Shown: piece by piece, positions 7,151-16,516 of the stretch
Position numbering within the stretch: the first letter of the stretch is position 1
How the letters are laid out: each line of letters starts with the position of its first letter
Program-made: the position numbers and the translations under genes
Notes under the pieces: model-generated
Database searches by the model: none
The model's input: only the letters and a program-made list of their open reading frames with translations
Told to the model about the DNA's origin: nothing
NCBI GenBank assembly: GCA_963834685.1
Contig: CAWICW010000026.1
Span: 1 to 64,000, forward strand
Source of the DNA: Palsa-504 sp963834685
GTDB lineage: Bacteria; Actinomycetota; Actinomycetes; Streptosporangiales; Streptosporangiaceae
Reading direction: 5' to 3'
Length of the DNA: 64,000 nt

Positions 7151-7971
7151 AAGCCTGGTAACTTGGCTCGGCGGGCGACGGTGAACACCCGGCGGAACGG
7201 GAAGACGGTACCGAACGAACTCGGCGGATACGCCGCGCGAACCCGCTCGCCGTAGTCGGCCAGGAAGCCCGCGGCCTGATCGGCGTCGAGCACGGCCAGG
7301 ACGGGACGCAATCCGGTGCCCATGTACCACTCGAGCACCGGGTCGTCGCCCTCCAGGATGTGCACGTACGTCGTCTCCCAGGCGTCGACCTCACAGCCGG
7401 CCTTGGCCAGCAGCTCCGCGTAGTCGGCCGGATCGGCCGACTGCCGGTTCAGCTCCACGTCCCGCAGCAGCGGGCGCCACCGGGCCGAGGCCGCCAGCTC
7501 GCGCAAGATCGCGTGCGACGGCTGATCGAAGTTTCCCGGGACCTGGAACGCCAGCCAGCCGCCGTCGGCCAGCCAGTCCGCCCAGCGGACCAGCAGCTCG
7601 CGATGGCCGGGCACCCACTGCAGCACCGCGTTGGAGATAATCACGTCGGGCAGGCTCTGCGGCTCCCAGTGCCGCACGTCATCGAGCATGAACGACAGCC
7701 CGGGCGCGTGACTGGTGAGGCCAGATCCGGTGGACCCCAGCGCGTCGCGCGAGACCAGCTTCCGCGCCGCCTCGATCATCTGCGGCGAGCTGTCCACGCC
7801 GCACACCGCGGCGGACGGCCAGCGGTCCGCCAGCAGGACCGTCAGGTTCCCCGGGCCACAGCCCATGTCGACCACGTACTCGGGCAGCTCAGCTCCGACC
7901 CTGGCGAGCAGGTCGATGAACGGCCTGGCGCGCTCGCCTCCAAACCGCAAATACTGGGTCGCGTCCCACAT
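7141..7971 (-). CDS. tam: Trans-aconitate 2-methyltransferase
   Basis: 276 aa from the ATG at 7971. It is a class I SAM methyltransferase with motif I VVDMGCGPGNLTVLL, VCGVDSSPQMIEAARK, and motif II region ALPDV-type ISNAVLQWVPGH. The N-terminal MWDATQYLRFGGERARPF is characteristic of Tam, which methylates trans-aconitate, an inhibitory isomer formed from cis-aconitate of the TCA cycle. It is divergent from a MarR-type gene with a perfect palindrome between them, the known tam-tamR arrangement of Streptomyces. Confidence 0.9.
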   Translation of the reverse strand: MWDATQYLRFGGERARPFIDLLARVGAELPEYVVDMGCGPGNLTVLLADRWPSAAVCGVDSSPQMIEAARKLVSRDALGSTGSGLTSHAPGLSFMLDDVRHWEPQSLPDVIISNAVLQWVPGHRELLVRWADWLADGGWLAFQVPGNFDQPSHAILRELAASARWRPLLRDVELNRQSADPADYAELLAKAGCEVDAWETTYVHILEGDDPVLEWYMGTGLRPVLAVLDADQAAGFLADYGERVRAAYPPSSFGTVFPFRRVFTVARRAKLPGFSH

Positions 7972-8038
7972 GGTGGTTCTAATCCCTCTCTGATTACCGA
8001 GAGACAGATGCCCGTTGGTCTCTTGTACATTGACCGGC

Positions 8039-8054
8039 CTCTTGACGTCAAGAG
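8039..8054. promoter_or_regulatory. TamR-type operator, perfect palindrome
   Basis: CTCTTGACGTCAAGAG is a perfect 16-bp palindrome between the divergent tam and tamR genes, of the TTGA-N2-TCAA type bound by MarR-family proteins. A half-like site TCTTGTACATTGA lies just before it. TACGCT (8056-8061), six bases before the tamR ATG, fits a leaderless -10 directly next to the operator. Confidence 0.7.
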
Positions 8055-8093
8055 ATACGCTCTAGTAATGGCCCAGCGCGCCGCTCCCGGCAT

Positions 8094-8135
8094 CCCCCTC
8101 GCGGGGGGGTCTGGGGGGGTCGTGCCCCCGGGCAA
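8094..8135. repeat. G-rich repeat (GGGGG-ACGA-CCCCC family), copy in tamR start
   Basis: It aligns base for base with the copy in tatD: runs of G, then GGGGGGTCGTGCCCCCGGGCAA. On the minus strand the core reads CCCGGGGGCACGACCCCCC. It lies inside the first 25 codons of tamR without breaking the frame. Other copies are at 14401-14471, 29593-29623, 45846-45864 and 48135-48209. Confidence 0.7.
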
Positions 8136-8673
8136 TACTGACGACTCCGACGCCGGGACCGTCCAGGTGCCCGCGCTGCTGGACGAGGTGGACGACCTGG
8201 TGGCCGCGTGGCGGGTGCAGCGTCCCGACCTCGACGTCGAGCCGATGCAGGTGCTCAGCCGGATCTCCCGGCTGGCCCGGCACCTGGACATCGCGCGGCG
8301 CGGCGCGTTCGCCGATCACGGCCTCGAAGCGTGGGAGTTCGACGTGCTCTCCGCGCTGCGCCGGCAGGGGCCGCCGTTCCAGCTGACGCCCGGCGCGCTG
8401 CTCCGCGCCACCCTGGTGACCTCGGGCACCATGACCAACCGGATCGACCGGCTGGCCGCGGCCGGCCTCGTCCGCCGGGAACCCGACCCGAGGGACAAGC
8501 GGGGCGTCCTGGTCACGCTCACCGAGCAGGGCGTCGCGCGAGCCGACGCGGCCCTGGCCGACCTGCTGCGCCGCGAGCACGCGCTGCTGGCGGGCCTGGA
8601 CCGCGGCGAGCGCCAGCACCTGGCCGACCTGATGCGTATCCTGCTGGTCCCCTTCGACGCTGAATTATCCCCA

Positions 8674-8822
8674 CTCGCCTCCGGGCGCCCTGTTTGTCCC
8701 GCTCGCCTCCGGGCGCTCTGCTTTCCAGCTCGCCTCCGGGCACCTCTTAAGGCGCCGCCTTCCCTCGTCGCTCCTTCGTCGCTCCTCAGTCCAGGCGGCG
8801 CCGGCGCCCTTTGGCTCGCGGG
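8674..8822. repeat. Dispersed ~90-bp structured repeat, copy 2 (inverted) with partial units
   Basis: The full copy spans 8729-8822 in reverse orientation, with perfect arms GGCGCCGCC (8751-8759) and GGCGGCGCC (8794-8802). Two extra partial units beginning CTCGCCTCCGGGCG precede it at 8674 and 8702, spaced 27-28 bases. It lies between convergent tamR and the ABC-F gene. Relative to copy 1 the third stem pair is C-G instead of T-A, a compensatory change. Confidence 0.85.
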
Positions 8823-8843
8823 TTGGGCTCGCGGGGGCCCTGC

Positions 8844-10637
<1,794 letters not shown>

Positions 10638-11605
10638 CTAGGCGGCGGATACCACGGCGGCACCCGGCACCGGTCCGCTGACCCGGGCCACCGACCGGCA
10701 CACGCCCGCCCCGGACAGGGATACGGCCAGCTCCAGGGCCCGCTCCGCGTTCGCCGCGAGGAACACGCAGGTCGGTCCCGAGCCGGCCACCAGCGCGCCG
10801 AGCGCGCCCAACTCCAGGCCCGCGGTCAGCGTCTTGCGCAGCGCCGGGAACAGGGACACCGCGGCCGGCTGCAGGTCATTGCTCAGCCGCTGGCCCACCC
10901 GGGCGGCATCGCCGGAGCGCAGCGCGGACATCAGCGCCGCGTCCAGGTCCGGCTGCGGCCGCGGCCGGAACCTCGGACCCCCGCGGGATCTGCCGCCCCG
11001 TTCCGCCCCCGGACCGTCCGCAGCCGGTCCAGGGCAGCGTAGACCGCGGGCGTGGACAGCTGGCCGTCGGCGAAGGCCAGCACCCAGTGGTACTGCGTGG
11101 CCGGGGCCAGCGCGGGGGTCAGCTGCTCGCCGCGGCCGCGGCCGACCGCGGTCCCGCCCAGCAGCGCGAAGGCCACGTCGCTGCCCACCGTGGCGCCGAT
11201 CCCGCACAGCTGCGGCTGGGTCAGACCGGCGGCCCACAGCTCGTTGCAGGCGACCAGGGCGGCCGCCGCGTCGGCGCTGCCGCCCGGCGAGCCCGGCGGC
11301 CACCGGGATCCGCTTGGCGATGGTGACGTGGACGGCGGCCTGGGTCGGCCCCGCGGTCCCGGAGCGATGGCGCGTAGCGCCGCGATCGCGCGCAGCGCCA
11401 GGTTGTCCTGGTCCGCGGGCACCCGGTCCGCGCCCTCGCCGGTGACGGTGACCCCGTCACGTCCGGCTGGCTCCACCGTGACCTGATCGAACAGCGAGAC
11501 GGCATGGAAGACCGTCACCAGGTCGTGGTAGCCGTCGGCCCGCGGCGGACCGACCGCGAGCTGGAGATTGAGTTTGGCGGGCACCTGCACGCAGACGCTC
11601 GTCAC
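10638..11605 (-). pseudogene. ispE: 4-diphosphocytidyl-2-C-methyl-D-erythritol kinase, frameshifted
   Basis: IspE phosphorylates CDP-methylerythritol in the MEP isoprenoid pathway. The GTG at 11605 has a GGAGG site and gives VPAKLNLQLAVGPPRADGYH (GHMP kinase start). The frame must then switch three times to follow the family: near 11375 into PTQAAVHVTIAKRIPVAAG, near 11300 back into GGSADAAAALVACNELW (the ATP-binding Gly-rich loop), and near 10980 into PDLDAALMSALRSG through VAGSGPTCVFLAA to the end. Each switch fits a one-base indel, one being an extra G in GCCGGGCGG. Flanking rsmA and ABC-F are intact. Sequencing error or real decay are both possible; the gene is normally essential. Confidence 0.8.
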
Positions 11606-11736
11606 CAAGGCCTCCGGAGGATGGCCTGGCCTTCGGGCCGGGTAGGAAGCCGGTGCCCCGCGAAGCGGGACAGAAAAGACAGCGGCGCGCGGCGCGCCTC
11701 ACGGCCCAGCACGAATACGTGTGCGATTCTATACTG

Positions 11737-12972
11737 GTGAAGACGGCGTACCGATGCCGGGCATACCCCGACCAGGCGCAACAGCAGGTGCTGGCCCGCA
11801 CGTTCGGCTGCGTCCGGGTGGTGTGGAACCGCACCCTGGCCGCCCGGCAGGCCCGCTGGCAACTCGACCGGAAGGGCACCTCGTACGCGCAGACCGACCG
11901 GGCGCTGACGCAGATGAAGAAAGACCCCGCCTTGGCGTTCCTGAACGAGGTGTCCAGCGTGCCGTTGCAGCAGGCGCTGCGGCACCAGCACCAGGCATTC
12001 ACCGCCTTCTTCGGGCAGCGGGCCCGCCACCCCCGGTTCAAGTCCCGCGGCTCCCGCCAGTCCGCCCACTACACGCGGTCGGCGTTCTCCATGCACGGCG
12101 GCGTGCTGCGCATGGCCAAGACCGATGCCCCGCTTGAGTTCGCCTGGTCGTGGCCGGACGTGGACGTGACCGCGTTGAACCCGACGATGCTGGTCGTGTC
12201 CCGGGAACCGGACGGCCGCTGGTACGTGACCTTCACCATCGACACCGATCCGCCCGCGCCGCTGAACGAGACCGGCCACGCCGTCGGCGTCGACCTCGGC
12301 GTGACGGACTTCGCCGTGACCAGCGACGGGGAACGGATCCCAAACCGGCGGCACCTGGAGCGCAAGGCGAGGAACCTGGCCCGCTACCAGCGGCGCATGG
12401 CCCGCTGCCGAAAAGGCTCGGCGAACCGGGCCAGGGCCGCGGCGGAAGTCGCCCGCGCACACCGCAAAATCCGCAACGCCCGCCGGGACTTCCTGCACCG
12501 CGCCACCACCCGGCTCGTCCGCGGCAATGACCTGATCGTCATCGAGGACCTGAACGTAGCCGGCCTGGTCCGCAACCGGCGCCTGGCCCGCGCGATCTCG
12601 GACTGCGGCTGGGGCGAGTTCCGCCGCCAGCTTGCCTACAAGTGCGAACGGTACGGGCGCACGCTGGTGGTCATCGACCGGTGGTACCCGTCGTCCAAGA
12701 CGTGTTCGGCGTGCGGGCACCTGCTCGCCGAGCTGAGCCTGTCCAGGCGGCACTGGACCTGCCCCGCCTGCCGCGCCCGGCACGACCGGGACCTCAACGC
12801 GGCCAAGAACATTCTTGCGGCAGGTCTTGCCGTAGCCCGGGGCTCTCCGGGCGATGCCTGCGGAGCTGGCGTAAGACACGCGGAGACACCTCCGGTGCGG
12901 CCGGCGGTGAAACAGGAACCCCAGCCGGTGACGGCTGGAATCCCCGTCCTTCAGCTTCAGGGCGGGGCGTAG
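11737..12972 (+). CDS. tnpB: TnpB RNA-guided endonuclease, OrfB family
   Basis: 411 aa from the GTG at 11737 (VKTAYRCRAYPDQAQ); earlier in-frame codons add non-family sequence. The RuvC-like nuclease has all three acidic residues: D186 (AVGVDLGVTDF), E270 (LIVIEDLNV) and D352 (ARHDRDLNAAKN). The zinc ribbon is C323/C326 and C342/C345. The N-terminal helical domain contains VRVVWNRTLAARQ. TnpB proteins cut DNA guided by an RNA made from the element's right end and help the transposon persist. The nuclease looks intact, while no TnpA is nearby. The C-terminal ~45 residues overlap the structured right end. Confidence 0.9.
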   Translation: MKTAYRCRAYPDQAQQQVLARTFGCVRVVWNRTLAARQARWQLDRKGTSYAQTDRALTQMKKDPALAFLNEVSSVPLQQALRHQHQAFTAFFGQRARHPRFKSRGSRQSAHYTRSAFSMHGGVLRMAKTDAPLEFAWSWPDVDVTALNPTMLVVSREPDGRWYVTFTIDTDPPAPLNETGHAVGVDLGVTDFAVTSDGERIPNRRHLERKARNLARYQRRMARCRKGSANRARAAAEVARAHRKIRNARRDFLHRATTRLVRGNDLIVIEDLNVAGLVRNRRLARAISDCGWGEFRRQLAYKCERYGRTLVVIDRWYPSSKTCSACGHLLAELSLSRRHWTCPACRARHDRDLNAAKNILAAGLAVARGSPGDACGAGVRHAETPPVRPAVKQEPQPVTAGIPVLQLQGGA

Positions 12973-12976
12973 TCAA
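12921..12976 (+). ncRNA. Probable omega (guide) RNA 3' scaffold of the TnpB element
   Basis: Two hairpins, CCAGCCG-GTGA-CGGCTGG and CCCCGTCCT/AGGGCGGGG (one G-U pair), lie at the 3' end of tnpB and are followed by GTAGTCAA. In characterised IS605-type elements the guide begins right after this scaffold. Here that would be the sequence from 12977, inside the end of rsmA. Confidence 0.45.
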
Positions 12977-12981
12977 GATGA

Positions 12982-13845
12982 TCAGATCGTACGCGCCGCC
13001 GCCAGGCGCGCGAACTCCGCCACGCTCAGCGATTCGCCGCGCGCGGCGGGGTCGATTCCGGCCGCGCGCAGCAGCCGTTCCGCCTCGGGAGCGGACCCGG
13101 CCCAGCCGGCCAGCGCGGCGCGCAGCGTCTTGCGCCGCTGGCCGAACGCCGCGTCGATGAGCCTGAACACCTGCTCGCGCGGTGCGGACGTGACCGGCGG
13201 GTCGCGCCTGGTGAACGCGACCAGCCGGGAATCCACGTTCGGCACCGGCCAGAATACGCTGCGCGGCACCGTCCCGGCCGGCCGGGCCGTGGCGTACCAG
13301 GCCAGCTTCACCGACGGCGTGCCGTACACCCGGGATCCGGGAGCCGCGCACATCCGGTCCGCCACCTCGGCCTGCACCATGACCAGCCCGCGAGTCAGCG
13401 ACGGCAGGGCGGCCAGCAGGTGCAGCACCACCGGCACGGCCACGTTGTAGGGCAGGTTCGCGACCAGCATCGAGGGCGCCGCGGGCAGGTCGTGCTCGCC
13501 GACGCGCAGCGCGTCGGCGTTGATCACGGTGACCCGGTCCGCTCGCGCCGCGGCCCGCACGGCCAGCGTCCGCGGCAGCTCGTCCGCGAGCACTCGGTCG
13601 ATCTCGACCGCCACTACTCGCCCGGCCCCGGCCTCGAGCAAGGCCAGCGTGAGCGAGCCGAGCCCTGGCCCCACCTCCAGCACCACGTCCGCGGGGCGGG
13701 GGGCCGCGAGCGCCGCGATCTTCCGCACGGTCCCCGCCTCGATGACGAAGTTCTGGCCCAGCCGCTTCGACGGCCGGACGCCCAGCCGCCCGGCCAGCGC
13801 CCGGATGTCGGCCGGTCCAAGCAGCCGCACCAGCGGCTCCGCCAC
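12982..13845 (-). CDS. rsmA: 16S rRNA (adenine1518/1519-N6) dimethyltransferase
   Basis: 287 aa. Start MAEPLVRLLGPADIRALAGR, then the signature RPSKRLGQNFV, SAM motif VLEVGPGLGSLT, EIDRVLADELP, and the catalytic motif VANLPYNVAVPVV. The C-terminal domain has VNVDS-type PVPNVDSRLVAF and FGQRRKTLRAAL. RsmA dimethylates two adjacent adenines in helix 45 of 16S rRNA during 30S maturation. It follows tatD by 7 bases. Its downstream partner ispE has been separated by the TnpB element, whose end lies 5-10 bases after the rsmA stop. Confidence 0.95.
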   Translation of the reverse strand: MAEPLVRLLGPADIRALAGRLGVRPSKRLGQNFVIEAGTVRKIAALAAPRPADVVLEVGPGLGSLTLALLEAGAGRVVAVEIDRVLADELPRTLAVRAAARADRVTVINADALRVGEHDLPAAPSMLVANLPYNVAVPVVLHLLAALPSLTRGLVMVQAEVADRMCAAPGSRVYGTPSVKLAWYATARPAGTVPRSVFWPVPNVDSRLVAFTRRDPPVTSAPREQVFRLIDAAFGQRRKTLRAALAGWAGSAPEAERLLRAAGIDPAARGESLSVAEFARLAAARTI

Positions 13846-13852
13846 CGCCGCG

Positions 13853-14706
13853 CTACCAGGGACCGAAGGTGCGCTGCGCGGTGGCGGTGACCGTGTCGCA
13901 GAGCTCGGCCAGGTCGAGGCCCTGGACCTCGGCCAGGCAGCGCAGGGTGTACGCGACCTGGGCGGGCGCGTTGGGCCGGCCGCGGTTCGGCACCGGGGTC
14001 AGGAACGGCGCGTCGGTCTCGGCCAGCAGGAGATCGGGCGGGGCGGCCGCGGCGGCGTCGCGCAGCGGCTGCGCGTTGGTGAACGTCACGTTGCCCGCGA
14101 ACGACATCACGTAGCCGGCCTCGGCGCACTGCTTGGCCATGGCCACGTCGCCGGAGAAGCAGTGGAACACCACCCGCGGCGGCGGGCCCTCCTCCTCCAG
14201 GATGCGCAGCACGTCGGCGTGCGCCTCCCGGTCGTGGATCATCAGCGCCTTGCCGGTGCGCTTGGCGATCTTGATGTGCTCACGGAACCACCAGCGCTGC
14301 ACATCGGGGGCGGCGTGGTCGCGGTAGTAGTCCAGGCCGGTCTCGCCCACCGCGACCACCCGGGGCAGCCGGGCCAGCGCCTCGATCTCGGCGAGCACCT
14401 CCCGGGGGGGAACGGGGGGCGGGCAGCCCCCCCGTGCGCGGGGGGCTCCGGGGGGTCGTCCCCCCGGGCAAACACCTCGTTGGGGTGGATCGCGACGGCC
14501 GCGTACACCCCGTCGTACTCCTCGGCGCAGCGCGCCGACCAGCGGGAGGACTCCAGCGTGGTGCCGACCGTGACCGCGCGCACGATCCCCGCCGCCCGCG
14601 CCGCCGCCATCACCTCGGGCACCGGAAGGTCAATCATGTCCAGGTGCGTGTGGCTGTCGAGCGCCGGCCTGGGGAGCGGGGAAGGCCGGGCGGGGGCGGT
14701 CACCAC
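13853..14706 (-). pseudogene. tatD: TatD-family metal-dependent DNase, interrupted by a G-rich repeat
   Basis: The 5' part in one frame (GTG 14706) has the HxH metal site LDSHTHLDM and VAIHPNEVFARG. The 3' part in a different frame has VAVGETGLDYYRD, ALMIHDREAHADV, VVFHCFSGD and LLAETDAPFLTP. Between them, at 14401-14471, lies a C/G-homopolymer repeat in a normally variable loop. The change of frame within these 6-8-base runs could be a miscount, in which case the protein is full length with an odd loop. TatD acts as a 3'-5' exonuclease in DNA quality control. The gene sits between metG and rsmA. Confidence 0.8.
14401..14471. repeat. G-rich repeat, copy inside tatD
   Basis: The core GGGGGGTCGTCCCCCCGGGCAA at 14451-14471 matches the tamR copy, including the flanking CGCGGGGGG part. 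A second set of G/C runs lies at 14401-14430. The minus-strand core is CCCGGGGGGACGACCCCCC. Confidence 0.75.
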
Positions 14707-14728
14707 GATCCGTTCGGCACAATCACCG

Positions 14729-16513
14729 TCATGCGGCGCCGAGCCGGGCTAGTTCCTCGTCCACCACCGAGGAGTCCAGCTTGGTGAACAGCGGCGTGGG
14801 CGTGGCCAGCGGGGTGCCCGGGCGCAGCGGGACCGACGCCCAGCGGGCGGCGCCGTCGTACCGGCCGGTGATGACCGGGTAGGAGGGCCCGCCCTCCTCG
14901 TCGACCTCCTCGATGTACGGCATGTCCGACCAGGTGCCGGTGCCGCCCAGCAGCTCGTGCACCTGCTGGGAGGAGCGGGGCAGGAACGGGGTGAGCAGCG
15001 TCTTGGCGTCGTCGACCAACTGCAGGGCCACGTGCAGCACGGTCCGCATCCGGTCCGGGTCCGATTCGCGCAGCTTCCACGGCGCCTGCTCGGAGAAGTA
15101 CTTGTTGGCCTCGGCCACCGTCCGCATGGCCTCGTTGATGGCGAACTTGAACCGGGACCGAGCCAGGTGCTCGCCGACCGTGCCGAAGGCCAGCCGGGAC
15201 CGGGCCAGCAGGTCCTGGTCGAGGTCGGTCAGCACTCCCGCCTCGGGGATCGAGCCGATGTTGCGGGCCGCGAACGAGACCGCACGGTTGACCAGGTTGC
15301 CCCAGGTGGCGACCAGCTCGTCGTTGTTCCGGCGGACGAACTCGCTCCAGGTGAAGTCGGTGTCCTGGTTCTCCGGGCCGGCGATGGCCACGTAGTAGCG
15401 CAGCGCGTCCACGTCGTAGCGGGCCAGGAAGTCACGGACGTAGATGACCACCGCCCGGGAGGAGGAGAACTTGCGGCCCTCCATGGTCAGGTACTCGCTG
15501 GAGACCACCTCGGTCGGCAGGTTCAGCGTGCCGAGCGGGCCGGGCGTCCCGCCCTTGTCGCCCTGGCCGTTATAGCCGAGCAGCATGGCCGGCCAGATCT
15601 CGGCGTGGAAGACGATGTTGTCCTTGCCCATGAAGTAGTACGACTCGGCGTCCGGGTCGTTCCACCAGGCCCGCCAGGCGTCCGGGTCGCCGCTGCGGCG
15701 CGCCCACTCGACCGAGGCGGACAGGTACCCGATGACCGCGTCGAACCAGACGTAGATCCGCTTGTCCGGCCGGTCGCGCCAGCCGTCCAGCGGGACCGGG
15801 ACGCCCCAGTCCAGGTCCCGGGTGATGGCCCGGGGCTGCAGGTCATCGAGCAGGTTGAGGGAGAACTTGAGCACGTTCGGGCGCCACTGCCCCGCCTTGG
15901 CCTGCAGCCAGCTGCCCAGGACCTCGGCGAACGCGGGCAGGTCGAGGAAGTAGTGCTCCTCCTCCGCGAACATCGGGATCTCCCCGTTGATCCTGGACCG
16001 CGGGTTGATCAGGTCGGCCGGGTCGAGCTGGTTGCCGCAGTTGTCGCACTGGTCGCCGCGCGCGCTGGGGTACCCGCAGATCGGGCAGGTGCCCTCGATG
16101 TAGCGGTCGGGCAGCGTGCGGCCGGTGGACGGCGAGATCGCGCCCAGCGTGGTCTTGGGGAAGATGTAGCCGTTCTTGTACAGGCCCAGGAAGATCTCCT
16201 GGGTCACCGCGTAGTGGTTGCGCGTGGTGGTCCGGGTGAACAGGTCGTAGGTCATGCCCAGGCTGGTCAGGTCCTCGGCGATCACCCGGTTGTAGCGGTC
16301 GGCGAGCGCCCGGGCCGACACGCCCTCGGCGTCGGCCTGCACCTGGATCGGCGTGCCGTGCTCGTCGGTGCCGCTCACCATCAGCACCCGGTTTCCCGCC
16401 ATCCGCTGGTACCGGCTGAACATGTCGCAGGGCAGCGCGAAGCCGGAAACGTGGCCGATGTGACGGGGGCCGTTCGCGTACGGCCAGGCCGGAGCGGACA
16501 AGATGGTGCGCAT
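14729..16513 (-). CDS. metG: Methionyl-tRNA synthetase
   Basis: 594 aa. Class I signature at the start: LSAPAWPYANGPRHIGHVSG (HIGH). The zinc knuckle is CPICGYPSARGDQCDNCGNQ; the KMSKS equivalent is KFSSSRAVVIYV, a variant seen in actinobacteria. The anticodon-binding helical domain has TWGNLVNRAVSFAARN. No C-terminal tRNA-binding extension is present, as is usual in this phylum. It charges tRNA-Met for initiation and elongation. It heads the minus-strand run metG-tatD-rsmA-ispE; the GT2 gene stop lies 3 bases upstream of its ATG. Confidence 0.95.
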   Translation of the reverse strand: MRTILSAPAWPYANGPRHIGHVSGFALPCDMFSRYQRMAGNRVLMVSGTDEHGTPIQVQADAEGVSARALADRYNRVIAEDLTSLGMTYDLFTRTTTRNHYAVTQEIFLGLYKNGYIFPKTTLGAISPSTGRTLPDRYIEGTCPICGYPSARGDQCDNCGNQLDPADLINPRSRINGEIPMFAEEEHYFLDLPAFAEVLGSWLQAKAGQWRPNVLKFSLNLLDDLQPRAITRDLDWGVPVPLDGWRDRPDKRIYVWFDAVIGYLSASVEWARRSGDPDAWRAWWNDPDAESYYFMGKDNIVFHAEIWPAMLLGYNGQGDKGGTPGPLGTLNLPTEVVSSEYLTMEGRKFSSSRAVVIYVRDFLARYDVDALRYYVAIAGPENQDTDFTWSEFVRRNNDELVATWGNLVNRAVSFAARNIGSIPEAGVLTDLDQDLLARSRLAFGTVGEHLARSRFKFAINEAMRTVAEANKYFSEQAPWKLRESDPDRMRTVLHVALQLVDDAKTLLTPFLPRSSQQVHELLGGTGTWSDMPYIEEVDEEGGPSYPVITGRYDGAARWASVPLRPGTPLATPTPLFTKLDSSVVDEELARLGAA

Positions 16514-16516
16514 GAA

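Larger units (their letters stand above)
11618..12976 (+). mobile_element. Solitary TnpB element, IS200/IS605-like, between rsmA and ispE
   Basis: One tnpB gene with no TnpA transposase. The left end has a 7-bp stem with TTCG loop (11625-11642). The right end has two adjacent hairpins (12921-12938; 12942-12967) followed by GTAGTCAA. It splits the usual rsmA-ispE junction. Exact ends are estimated from the hairpins and the neighbouring gene limits. Confidence 0.7.
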
